Of a DNA stretch of 39,533 bases, positions 7,742 through 14,639 are shown piece by piece. Each line of letters begins with the position of its first letter. Positions within the stretch are counted from its first letter, which is position 1. The position numbers were made by a program, and so were the translations under genes. The DNA lies in assembly GCA_963592185.1 (NCBI GenBank), contig CAVAVT010000011.1, positions 1 to 39,533 on the forward strand, in the 5' to 3' direction. Below the pieces are notes generated by a model. The model searched no databases. It saw nothing but the letters and a program-made list of their open reading frames with translations, and was not told the DNA's origin. Source of the DNA: CAVAVT01 sp963592185. Its GTDB lineage: Bacteria > Bacillota > Negativicutes > Selenomonadales > Selenomonadaceae.

Positions 7742-10171
7742 AATATTTTCCTCCGTTTCAGCTTCATTATTTTTATCTGTTAATGCTTCCGCATCAGCAT
7801 TCTTATGTATATCCTCAGCAGCGATTATACCGCCCTTAAGGAAATCAGGAAGCTCACATCTCATGGACTGAGATTTGCCCTTCTCATATATATTGAAGAA
7901 ATTCAGCCTTAGTGCATTCATTACAACGCAGAAACTGGAAAGACTCATGGCCGCTGCGCCGAAAAGCGGACTGAGGGATACACCCAGCAGAGGAATCCAT
8001 ACTCCGGCAGCCAAAGGGATTCCGATTACATTGTAGAAAAATGCCCAAAACAGATTTTCCTTAATATTCCATATGGTCTGACGGGAAAGTCTGATTGCCG
8101 CTGCAGCATCCTTAAGCCCTGATTTCATGAGAACTACATCCGCTGCATCAATTGCTATGTCAGAGCCAGCGCCTATTGCAATTCCCACATCAGCACTGGT
8201 GAGGGCCGGAGCATCATTTATTCCATCTCCCACCATTGCAACACAGCCATATTTTGAAAGGGCTTCTACCACCTGGGATTTGCCTCCTGGAAGCACCTCT
8301 GCCACAGCAGCAGTGATACCAACCTCCTTGGCAATATATGCAGCTGTACGCCTGTTATCGCCTGTGAGCATAATGGGCTGAATTCCCATTTCCTTAAATT
8401 CCTGAATAGCTTCTCTGCTGTCCTTTTTCACTACGTCAGCCACAGCAATGGCTCCCAGCATTCTGCCGTCCGCTGCAAAAAACATAGAGGTCTTGCCCTC
8501 ATCAGAAAGCTTTGCTGAAAGCTGCTCCATGCTGACATTTCTTATGCCGCTTTGAGACATGAGCTGGACATTTCCGGCTATTGCCCATACCTCCTGGCCT
8601 CCAAGCTTGATTTTTCCCCGTACTCCATAACCCGGCAGTGCCTTGAATTCCTCTGCCGGTTCTGGCTTTAAACCATGCTTTTCGGCTTCTTTCCTAATTG
8701 CCTTTGCCAAAGGATGCTCGCTGTTCATCTCAAGGGCAGCTGCAGCCAAAAGCAATGCATCAGCCTCAACGCCATCCTCTGGAACAATATCCACCACCAC
8801 AGGAGCGCCCTGGGTAACTGTTCCTGTTTTATCCAATACAATAAAGTCTATTTTACCAGCATTTTCAAGGGCTGTAGCAGTTTTAAACAGAATGCCGTTT
8901 TTAGCACCCAGTCCGCTGCCTACCATGATTGCCACCGGAGTAGCAAGTCCCAAAGCGCAGGGACAGCTTATAACCAGTACGCTTATTGCCCTTGCCAGTG
9001 CAAAACCGATACTCTGTCCCATAATCAGCCAGACAGCACCAGTAACGAGAGCTATTCCAATGACTACAGGAACAAATACTCCAGCAACCCGATCCGCAAT
9101 TTTAGAAATCTCAGCTTTGGATGCAGCTGCATTTTCTACCATTTCTATAATCTGTTGAAGGGTGGTTTCTCCGCCTACTCTTACAGCCTTGCAGTTAAGT
9201 GCTCCATGCTGATTGATTGTTGCAGCACTTACAAAGGAGCCGGGAGCCTTGTCCACCGGCATACTCTCGCCAGTAAGCGCCGCCTCATTTACAGAGCTTT
9301 CGCCGCTTATTACTTTTCCATCCACCGGGAAGCTTTCTCCGGGACGTACTATAAATACATCCCCAACTTCAACTTCCTCAACAGGAATCATTACTTCCGC
9401 ATCATCTCTTAAAACCCTTGCCTGTTTTGGAGCCAGGTCCATCAGCTTTTTAATTGCATTGGTTGTCTTACCCTTGCTCCTTGCCTCAAGAAGCTTGCCT
9501 ACTGTTATAAGTGTAAGAATCATGCCAGAGGTTTCAAAGTAGAAATCCCCTCCACCCTTCATTACAGCTTCCATATCTCCAAGCATTGCTGCATCAATCA
9601 TGGAGAAAAGCACTCCTGTGCTGTAAACAAATGCCGCACCGCTTCCCAATGCCACAAGGGTATCCATATTCACACCGCCAGAAAGGGCATTTCTAAAACC
9701 ATTTATAAAGAACTTCTGATTGATTATCATAATTCCAGCAGAAAGTATAAGCTCATAAAGTCCTACCGCCATAGGATTTTCTGCAAATAATCTAGGAACT
9801 GGGAATCCCCACAGGGCATGGCCCATAGAAACATAAAGAAGAGGTATCAAAAGTACCAGAGAGCTAATTAGCCTTCTAAATATCTTAGGTGATTCATGAT
9901 CCTCCAGATTATCTTCTTTTATGCTGTGGACAGTTCTTCCCTTGCCTTCGCTTTTGGCCGGAGAGGCTCCATAGCCAGCCTTCCCCACTGCACTGATTAT
10001 CACATCGCTGTTTGCTGGTTCATTGTAACTGACCAGCATGGAGTTTGTAAGAAGGTTCACAGATACATTATCTATTCCCTCCAGTCCCTTTACAGCCTTT
10101 TCAACTCTTGCAACACAGGCGGCACAGGACATGCCGGTTATATTGTATTTTTCGTTTAAAATCTTTGCCAC
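7532..10171 (-). CDS. copA: Copper-exporting P1B-type ATPase CopA with C-terminal CopZ-like domain
   Basis: CopA pumps Cu(I) out of the cytoplasm using ATP. The 879-residue protein has an N-terminal HMA domain (GMSCAAC, Cys16/Cys19) and paired membrane helices. The actuator motif is TGES. The transmembrane metal site is CPC in ISCPCALGLATP (about residue 402), the phosphorylation site is DKTGT (about 443) and the hinge is GDGINDAPA (about 647). After the last membrane helices comes a charged linker of about 50 residues and then a second HMA domain (GMMCGHC, Cys822/Cys825). The C-terminal position of this HMA is unusual and looks like an in-frame fusion of copZ. The gene starts with GTG after GGGAG and lies 72 bases downstream of csoR in the same operon. 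The CPC motif and the csoR link make Cu(I) the expected ion. Confidence 0.96.
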   Translation of the reverse strand: MAKILNEKYNITGMSCAACVARVEKAVKGLEGIDNVSVNLLTNSMLVSYNEPANSDVIISAVGKAGYGASPAKSEGKGRTVHSIKEDNLEDHESPKIFRRLISSLVLLIPLLYVSMGHALWGFPVPRLFAENPMAVGLYELILSAGIMIINQKFFINGFRNALSGGVNMDTLVALGSGAAFVYSTGVLFSMIDAAMLGDMEAVMKGGGDFYFETSGMILTLITVGKLLEARSKGKTTNAIKKLMDLAPKQARVLRDDAEVMIPVEEVEVGDVFIVRPGESFPVDGKVISGESSVNEAALTGESMPVDKAPGSFVSAATINQHGALNCKAVRVGGETTLQQIIEMVENAAASKAEISKIADRVAGVFVPVVIGIALVTGAVWLIMGQSIGFALARAISVLVISCPCALGLATPVAIMVGSGLGAKNGILFKTATALENAGKIDFIVLDKTGTVTQGAPVVVDIVPEDGVEADALLLAAAALEMNSEHPLAKAIRKEAEKHGLKPEPAEEFKALPGYGVRGKIKLGGQEVWAIAGNVQLMSQSGIRNVSMEQLSAKLSDEGKTSMFFAADGRMLGAIAVADVVKKDSREAIQEFKEMGIQPIMLTGDNRRTAAYIAKEVGITAAVAEVLPGGKSQVVEALSKYGCVAMVGDGINDAPALTSADVGIAIGAGSDIAIDAADVVLMKSGLKDAAAAIRLSRQTIWNIKENLFWAFFYNVIGIPLAAGVWIPLLGVSLSPLFGAAAMSLSSFCVVMNALRLNFFNIYEKGKSQSMRCELPDFLKGGIIAAEDIHKNADAEALTDKNNEAETEENIMTKTIGVEGMMCGHCVNHVTKALEGIEGVEKAVVSLENKNAVITLSAPVADDAITAAIVDAGYEVTGIE

Positions 10172-10243
10172 GTTGTATTCACACTCCCTTTAGAGGATAT
10201 TAATGTAATTATTTGCAGTTGAAAACGTAAAAATAACAAGTAG

Positions 10244-10612
10244 CTATTTTAGCTTTTTTATTAAAGCAACAGTTTCTGAAATGATTTCTTCGTTGCCTTT
10301 CCGAATCTGGTCAGATACACAGGTTTCCATATGATTCTGCAGAACAATATATCCAAAATTCTGCAAAGCACTTTCCACAGCGGATATCTGAGTCAGTACA
10401 TCTCCGCAGTATCTGTTGTCATCCAGCATTTTCTTAATGCCATTAAGCTGTCCGATGATTCGATTCAGCCTGTTGTCCAAGGATTTTCTAAGCTCGCTGT
10501 CTCTTGGAACAGCTTTAAAATGCTCACATGCCGGACATCCAGCCATCCCTTTATTTTTATCCATTAAGTCACTGGATGAACACATGCATTTGCTATTATT
10601 ATTTTCCATCAT
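10244..10612 (-). CDS. csoR: CsoR-family copper-sensing transcriptional repressor
   Basis: CsoR proteins are all-helical repressors that leave DNA on binding Cu(I). The DUF156 core starts near residue 45 with LDNRLNRIIGQLNGIKKML. The Cu(I) ligands are present: Cys in NRYCGDV, then His and Cys in QNHMETCV, the C-H-C set of true CsoR rather than FrmR or RcnR. The first 40 residues are an extension with two extra cysteine pairs (CMC and CPAC) not needed for the family fold. I start it at ATG 10610-10612, 8 bases or fewer after GGAGGGA; a longer frame would run into the operator. It sits 72 bases upstream of copA and probably represses its own operon. Confidence 0.93.
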   Translation of the reverse strand: MMENNNSKCMCSSSDLMDKNKGMAGCPACEHFKAVPRDSELRKSLDNRLNRIIGQLNGIKKMLDDNRYCGDVLTQISAVESALQNFGYIVLQNHMETCVSDQIRKGNEEIISETVALIKKLK

Positions 10613-10623
10613 GTTCCCTCCAA

Positions 10624-10638
10624 TACCCCCATAGGGTA
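10624..10638 (-). promoter_or_regulatory. CsoR operator 2 (downstream copy)
   Basis: TACCCCCATAGGGTA is a near-palindrome with the GC-rich arms typical of CsoR sites. It lies in the csoR leader, between promoter and start codon, with its centre 36 bp from operator 1. Confidence 0.7.
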
Positions 10639-10653
10639 TTTGTTTATACATAG

Positions 10654-10682
10654 AGAATATACCCATATGGGGTATTTGTCAA
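10654..10682 (-). promoter_or_regulatory. csoR-copA promoter
   Basis: On the minus strand, consensus TTGACA (10677-10682) and TATTCT (10654-10659) are separated by exactly 17 bases. The spacer is occupied by the CsoR palindrome. Confidence 0.85.
10660..10674 (-). promoter_or_regulatory. CsoR operator 1 in the promoter spacer
   Basis: TACCCATATGGGGTA fills the spacer between -35 and -10. A bound repressor there would block RNA polymerase; Cu(I) would release it. Confidence 0.8.
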
Positions 10683-10709
10683 TGCAAAGATATATATTTT
10701 TTCTGTTTA

Positions 10710-10738
10710 TTGATTATGCCCAATATATGTATTATTAT
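10710..10738 (+). promoter_or_regulatory. Promoter of the TtcA-like/nupC operon
   Basis: TTGATT (10710-10715) and TATTAT (10733-10738) are separated by 17 bases, divergent from the csoR promoter. Confidence 0.65.
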
Positions 10739-10758
10739 AAGAATATTAATACTATTAA

Positions 10759-10798
10759 GGAGGCAGGTTCAGCCCGTAGCTAGCTGACCTAGGGTTCA
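10759..10798 (+). promoter_or_regulatory. Distant Shine-Dalgarno with an intervening hairpin before the TtcA-like start
   Basis: The only strong Shine-Dalgarno, GGAGG (10759-10763), is 35 bases from the ATG at 10799. Between them a hairpin forms: AGGTTCAGC (10765-10773, one bulged T) pairs with GCTGACCT (10783-10790). Folding removes 26 bases and leaves 9 bases between GGAGG and ATG, a normal spacing. An in-frame TAG at 10790-10792 excludes an earlier start. Confidence 0.55.
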
Positions 10799-11593
10799 AT
10801 GAAACTTCAATTACCACAGTTGTATTTTTCAAAGCTCATGCGAGCTGTTGTAGAGTTCGACATGATACAGGACGGGGACAACATTCTCATCGGTATCTCC
10901 GGTGGAAAGGACAGTATATTTCTCACCTATGCCCTTGCAATGCTGAAAAAGCGCATTAAAAAAGATTTTACTCTCAGAGGTCTCACCATAAATCCTATGT
11001 TTACAGAGGATTTTGATACCTCGGACATTGCGGAATTCTGCAGGGAGCTGGAAATACCCTACGATACCATCCCTGTGGACATTGCTGGAACAATAAAAAA
11101 TCAAGATGGCAAGGATCCCTGCTTCACCTGTGCATTTTTCCGCAGAGGCGCAATGAACCGCTACGCAAAGGAGCATGGCTGCAACAAGATTGCTTATGCC
11201 CATCACAATGACGATGCTGTAGAAACTTTCCTTATGGGACTCCTATACTCTGGACAGGTACATACATTCACACCTGTGACATATTTAGATAGAATGGATT
11301 TAACTGTAATAAGGCCTCTCATCTACTTTAGAGAGGACGAAACCAGAGAGTCGGTTAAATACCATGGCTTTACACCGGTTCCTTCCCCCTGCCCCATGGA
11401 CGGGCATACCGTAAGACAGACGGTAAAGGAGCTTATAGCAAGCCTTGAACAGGATATTCCATCCCTTTACCCACATTTAGCGGCAGCAATGCGCACCGGA
11501 GCTTTAGGGGAGCTTTGGCCTGCTGAAAAGGGACGGGATGAAATGCGTGATACATATTATGAATACATGTACGGAAAAGCAAAATCCAACTAA
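10799..11593 (+). CDS. ttcA: TtcA-family tRNA 2-thiolation PP-loop ATPase
   Basis: TtcA-family enzymes activate a tRNA base as an adenylate and insert sulphur, classically making 2-thiocytidine at position 32, with an iron-sulphur cluster. The 264-residue protein has the PP-loop SGGKDS at residues 34-39. The cluster-type cysteines Cys108 and Cys111 lie in CFTC, followed by AHHNDDAVET (about 134-143), and a third conserved cysteine, Cys198, is in SPCPMDG. It is shorter at the N-terminus than the Escherichia coli enzyme and could act on another base. The start ATG is forced by an upstream in-frame stop and uses an unusual ribosome-binding arrangement described separately. nupC follows 23 bases later, so the two share a transcript. 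Confidence 0.82.
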   Translation: MKLQLPQLYFSKLMRAVVEFDMIQDGDNILIGISGGKDSIFLTYALAMLKKRIKKDFTLRGLTINPMFTEDFDTSDIAEFCRELEIPYDTIPVDIAGTIKNQDGKDPCFTCAFFRRGAMNRYAKEHGCNKIAYAHHNDDAVETFLMGLLYSGQVHTFTPVTYLDRMDLTVIRPLIYFREDETRESVKYHGFTPVPSPCPMDGHTVRQTVKELIASLEQDIPSLYPHLAAAMRTGALGELWPAEKGRDEMRDTYYEYMYGKAKSN

Positions 11594-11616
11594 AAATTAT
11601 AAAGGGGTGTACTATT

Positions 11617-12816
11617 ATGTATTTTGCGATTAATGTACTGGGAATTTTTGTATTTTTAGCACTTGGAGTACTATTTTCCAAGAACAGAAAGGAAATTCAA
11701 TGGCACTGTATTGGAACACTGATGGTATTAAATCTGATACTCGGCTGGTTTTTGATTTCCTTCCCCATCGGTCGTGACGTAATTGCGGCTGTGGCAAATG
11801 GATTCAATGTTCTCATTGATGTGGCATACAATGGTATCGGCTTTGTTTTCGCCGACTGGGTAAGCCTTCCGCAGAAAAATTTCTTCACTTCTGCATTGCT
11901 GCCGATTCTCCTTGTTGTACCTATGTTTGATATCCTGACCTACATTGGATTTATGCCCTGGGTTATTAAAGTAGTCGGCAAAGTACTATCCATAATTACC
12001 CGTGAACCTAAATTTGAAGCTTTTTTTGCTATTGAAATGATGTTCCTTGGAAACACTGAGGCACTGGCTGTTTCTTCAATACAGCTCAAACGCATGAAGG
12101 CTGAGCGCTGTCTCACACTTGCAATGATGTCTGTAAGCTGCGTAACTGCTGCTGTACTGGTTGCCTACACAAAGATGATGCCAGCAGAATACATTATTAC
12201 AGCTGTTCCTCTGAATGTTATAAATGCACTTATAGTTACTAATCTTCTTCATCCAGTAAAGGTCGATGAATGCGACGATGTAATCGCAAAAATTAATGAT
12301 TGTGGAAATGAACGTGAACCCTTCTTCTCATTCCTTGGCAACTCAATTCTTTCAGCTGGACGCCTGATACTTATTATCTGTGCTAATGTTATTGCATTTG
12401 TTGCATTAGCAAAGCTCATTGACACTATTCTCATGGCAATTCATCCAGCTATTTCCCTAGAAAATATTCTCGGAATCATCATGTTCCCACTGGCATGGCT
12501 CATGGGATTGGACACAGGCGAAGCCTTCCAGCTGGGCCAGTACATGGGTATGAAGCTTGTTACCAATGAGTTTGTTGTAATGCTTAATGTAAAAGACATT
12601 CTGAATACATTCAGTCCTCACATGGTCGCTGTACTTACTGTATTTATTACCTCCTTCGCAAACTTCTCCACCCTTGGCATGATTATTGGCTGCTTCAAGG
12701 GTCTGGTGGATGATGAGAAAAACGCTCTTATTTCCAAAAATGTAGGCTACATGCTGCTTTCCGGTATTATGGTTTCCCTGCTTTCCGCAGCAATTGCCGG
12801 ACTGTTCGTTTGGTAA
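11617..12816 (+). CDS. nupC: NupC-type concentrative nucleoside transporter
   Basis: This inner-membrane symporter imports nucleosides with H+ or Na+. The 399-residue protein is almost wholly hydrophobic with charged loops. The N-terminal pair of helices is followed by the CNT gate region (FADWVSLPQKNFFTSALLPILL). The family motifs EMMFLGNTEALAV and LMGLDTGEAFQLGQYMG mark the two re-entrant substrate-binding halves, and the C-terminal core ends in FANFSTLGMIIGCFKGL. The start ATG follows AAAGGGG. It is cotranscribed with the TtcA-like gene and ends at a strong bidirectional terminator. Which nucleosides it carries cannot be read from the sequence. Confidence 0.92.
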   Translation: MYFAINVLGIFVFLALGVLFSKNRKEIQWHCIGTLMVLNLILGWFLISFPIGRDVIAAVANGFNVLIDVAYNGIGFVFADWVSLPQKNFFTSALLPILLVVPMFDILTYIGFMPWVIKVVGKVLSIITREPKFEAFFAIEMMFLGNTEALAVSSIQLKRMKAERCLTLAMMSVSCVTAAVLVAYTKMMPAEYIITAVPLNVINALIVTNLLHPVKVDECDDVIAKINDCGNEREPFFSFLGNSILSAGRLILIICANVIAFVALAKLIDTILMAIHPAISLENILGIIMFPLAWLMGLDTGEAFQLGQYMGMKLVTNEFVVMLNVKDILNTFSPHMVAVLTVFITSFANFSTLGMIIGCFKGLVDDEKNALISKNVGYMLLSGIMVSLLSAAIAGLFVW

Positions 12817-12838
12817 AATAATTAACTGAAAAAAATAT

Positions 12839-12887
12839 GCCCCAGAGGGCTGCTGCTATAAACAGCAATTCTCTGGGGCTTTTTTTA
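12839..12887 (+). terminator. Bidirectional terminator between nupC and metK
   Basis: The 9-bp stem GCCCCAGAG/CTCTGGGGC (12839-12847, 12871-12879), with an inner GCTG/CAGC stem, is followed by eight T. On the other strand the stem is followed by CATATTTTTTT, so it can also end metK transcripts. Confidence 0.9.
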
Positions 12888-12902
12888 TCTAAGTATATGT
12901 AA

Positions 12903-14093
12903 TTAAAGACCAGCTTCACTGCGAAGGATTTCTGCCTTGTCAGTGTGCTCCCAAGGAAGATCCACATCTGTACGGCCGAAATGTCCATAGGCTGCAGTCT
13001 GGCGGTAAATAGGACGGCGAAGATCCAGCATCTTGATAATTCCGGCAGGACGAAGGTCAAAATGCTTTTCAACCAGTGATTCGATAACATCCTCATCAAT
13101 CTTGTTTGTACCAAAGGTATCAACCATGATGGAAACAGGATGTGCCACACCGATGGCGTATGCCAGCTGAATCTCACAGCGGTCAGCAAGACCTGCAGCT
13201 ACAATATTTTTAGCAACGTAACGGGCTGCATAGGCTGCAGAACGGTCAACCTTCGTGGGATCCTTTCCGGAGAATGCGCCGCCGCCATGACGTGCCATTC
13301 CGCCGTAGGTATCAACGATAATCTTGCGGCCTGTAAGACCGGAATCGCCCTGGGGACCGCCGATAACGAACTTGCCTGTAGGATTGATGATGAACTTGGT
13401 TTCTTCTGTAAGAAGCTCTGCAGGAACAACAGCCTTGATAACCTTTTCAATCATATCTTTGCGAATCTGAGCAATCTCAATTCCCTCATCATGCTGAGTG
13501 GAAATGACGATGGTATCAACTGATACCGGTTTTCCATCCTCATACACAACTGTAACCTGGGTCTTTGCATCCGGACGGAGATACTCTATCTCGCCGCTCT
13601 TACGAAGCTCCGCAATCTTTCTGGAAAGTCTGTGTGCAAGAGCAATTGGCAGAGGCATGAACTCATGAGTCTCATTGGAAGCATATCCGAACATCATGCC
13701 CTGATCTCCTGCTCCAATAGCCTCTTCCTTGTCCATCTCACCCTCACGGGACTCAAGGGCCTCATTTACACCCTGTGCAATATCCGGACTCTGCTCGTCA
13801 AGGGAAATCAAAATGCCGCAGGTATCAGCATCAAAGCCGTACTCAGCCTTGGTATAGCCAATCTCCCTTACAGTATTGCGGATTATCTTTGAAATATCTA
13901 CATAGCAGTTTGTGGATATCTCTCCCACCACATGTACCTGTCCAGTTGTCACCATGGTCTCACAGGCTACACGTCCCTCAGGATCCTGCTCTAAAATTGC
14001 ATCAAGTATGCTATCCGAAATTTGGTCTGCCAATTTATCCGGATGGCCTTCAGTTACTGACTCAGAAGTAAACAACATACGTTTTTTGCTCAT
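12903..14093 (-). CDS. metK: S-adenosylmethionine synthetase
   Basis: MetK makes SAM from methionine and ATP in the cytoplasm. The 396-residue protein starts MSKKRMLFTSESVTEGHPDKLADQ, containing the methionine-binding loop. It has the GAGDQGMMFGYA signature near residue 117 and the GGGAFSGKDPTKVDRS P-loop-like signature near residue 268. The length is normal. The ATG follows AAGGAGG. It is a single-gene unit under a SAM-I riboswitch, so high SAM should end transcription early. It faces nupC across a shared terminator. The last residues (KAEILRSEAGL) are ordinary for Firmicutes. Confidence 0.98.
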   Translation of the reverse strand: MSKKRMLFTSESVTEGHPDKLADQISDSILDAILEQDPEGRVACETMVTTGQVHVVGEISTNCYVDISKIIRNTVREIGYTKAEYGFDADTCGILISLDEQSPDIAQGVNEALESREGEMDKEEAIGAGDQGMMFGYASNETHEFMPLPIALAHRLSRKIAELRKSGEIEYLRPDAKTQVTVVYEDGKPVSVDTIVISTQHDEGIEIAQIRKDMIEKVIKAVVPAELLTEETKFIINPTGKFVIGGPQGDSGLTGRKIIVDTYGGMARHGGGAFSGKDPTKVDRSAAYAARYVAKNIVAAGLADRCEIQLAYAIGVAHPVSIMVDTFGTNKIDEDVIESLVEKHFDLRPAGIIKMLDLRRPIYRQTAAYGHFGRTDVDLPWEHTDKAEILRSEAGL

Positions 14094-14162
14094 TTTTTCC
14101 TCCTTAAATAATATTATGATGAACCCTTTACCTCAACAGCAGAGGAGATTCTCAATCCAATA

Positions 14163-14190
14163 AAAAAACTCTCTACACCATAATAGAGAG
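14163..14190 (-). terminator. metK: Terminator of the metK SAM riboswitch
   Basis: On the minus strand CTCTCTA and TAGAGAG form a 7-bp stem with an 8-base loop, followed by seven T. It lies 15 bases past the aptamer, between aptamer and start codon, and is the expression platform. Confidence 0.85.
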
Positions 14191-14204
14191 CACGTTTTTA
14201 TACC

Positions 14205-14303
14205 CTCATCTTATAGGTATTCACCTATCGGAATTGGCACCGTTTGACTATGTCATGGTTGCCGCGGCTTCACAGGGCCAGTCCCTCCACCGCTCTGGAT
14301 GAG
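14205..14303 (-). promoter_or_regulatory. SAM-I (S-box) riboswitch aptamer
   Basis: The minus strand shows the S-box core in order. P1 is CTCATC/GATGAG (14298-14303 with 14205-14210). Next come AGAGCGGTGGAGGGACTGG, then GAAGCC-GCGGCAACC with the kink-turn and the GGTGCCAATTCC segment. The P4 hairpin ATAGGT/ACCTAT follows. SAM binding stabilises P1 and favours the downstream terminator, switching metK off. Confidence 0.96.
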
Positions 14304-14324
14304 TTCCTATTCTGCTTTGGATAA

Positions 14325-14353
14325 ATAATAACATGACGGATATTCCATGTCAA
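14325..14353 (-). promoter_or_regulatory. metK promoter
   Basis: TTGACA (14348-14353) and TATTAT (14325-14330) are 17 bases apart on the minus strand, placing the start of transcription just before the aptamer. Together with the riboswitch and the feoB-side terminator this accounts for the 354-base gap between metK and the Cys-rich peptide gene. Confidence 0.9.
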
Positions 14354-14401
14354 CAGGATGCATGAATTTTATTGAAAAATATTATCATTATCCTTTATGA
14401 A

Positions 14402-14432
14402 TAAAAAGACCGCAGCCAAACAGCTGCGGTCT
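14402..14432 (-). terminator. Terminator of the feoAB operon
   Basis: A perfect 10-bp stem (AGACCGCAGC/GCTGCGGTCT, arms 14423-14432 and 14407-14416) with a 6-base loop is followed by TTTTTAT on the minus strand. Confidence 0.9.
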
Positions 14433-14447
14433 CAATTTACTTTAGTA

Positions 14448-14612
14448 TCAGGTATGATGAACGTCTTTGGAGGTGCCACACTTGGTGCATCCGGCACATC
14501 CGCCGCATCCACCGTAGCAGTCCTCTTTTCCTTGGGCAATATTGCCAGCCACATGTTTTAATGCGAAGAACAATGCCACAAGAATAATAGCTCCCAATAC
14601 ATATGTTGCCAT
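14448..14612 (-). CDS. FeoB-associated Cys-rich membrane protein
   Basis: The 54-residue protein has one membrane helix (TYVLGAIILVALFFAL, residues 3-18) and a cytoplasmic-type tail. The tail carries closely spaced cysteines in CYGGCGGCAGCTKC, the pattern of the small FeoB partner family of Gram-positive bacteria. Its role is not settled; the FeoC-like proposal is that it assists or regulates Fe(II) transport by FeoB. I start it at ATG 14610-14612, 8 bases after GGGAGG. A TTG nine codons upstream lacks a ribosome-binding site. It directly follows feoB and precedes the operon terminator. Six cysteines in the tail could bind iron or another metal. Confidence 0.85.
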   Translation of the reverse strand: MATYVLGAIILVALFFALKHVAGNIAQGKEDCYGGCGGCAGCTKCGTSKDVHHT

Positions 14613-14639
14613 AACGAGGACCTCCCATCCTTTATTCAA

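Noticed and set aside
8675..9412. Long open frame on the plus strand opposite copA
   Set aside because: It is antisense to a gene with an unbroken set of P-type ATPase motifs, has no ribosome-binding site, and its translation has the odd composition of a shadow frame.
10613..10666. Longer csoR reading frame starting at 10666
   Set aside because: It would run through operator 2 and over the promoter -10, whereas the ATG at 10612 has a GGAGGGA ribosome-binding site.
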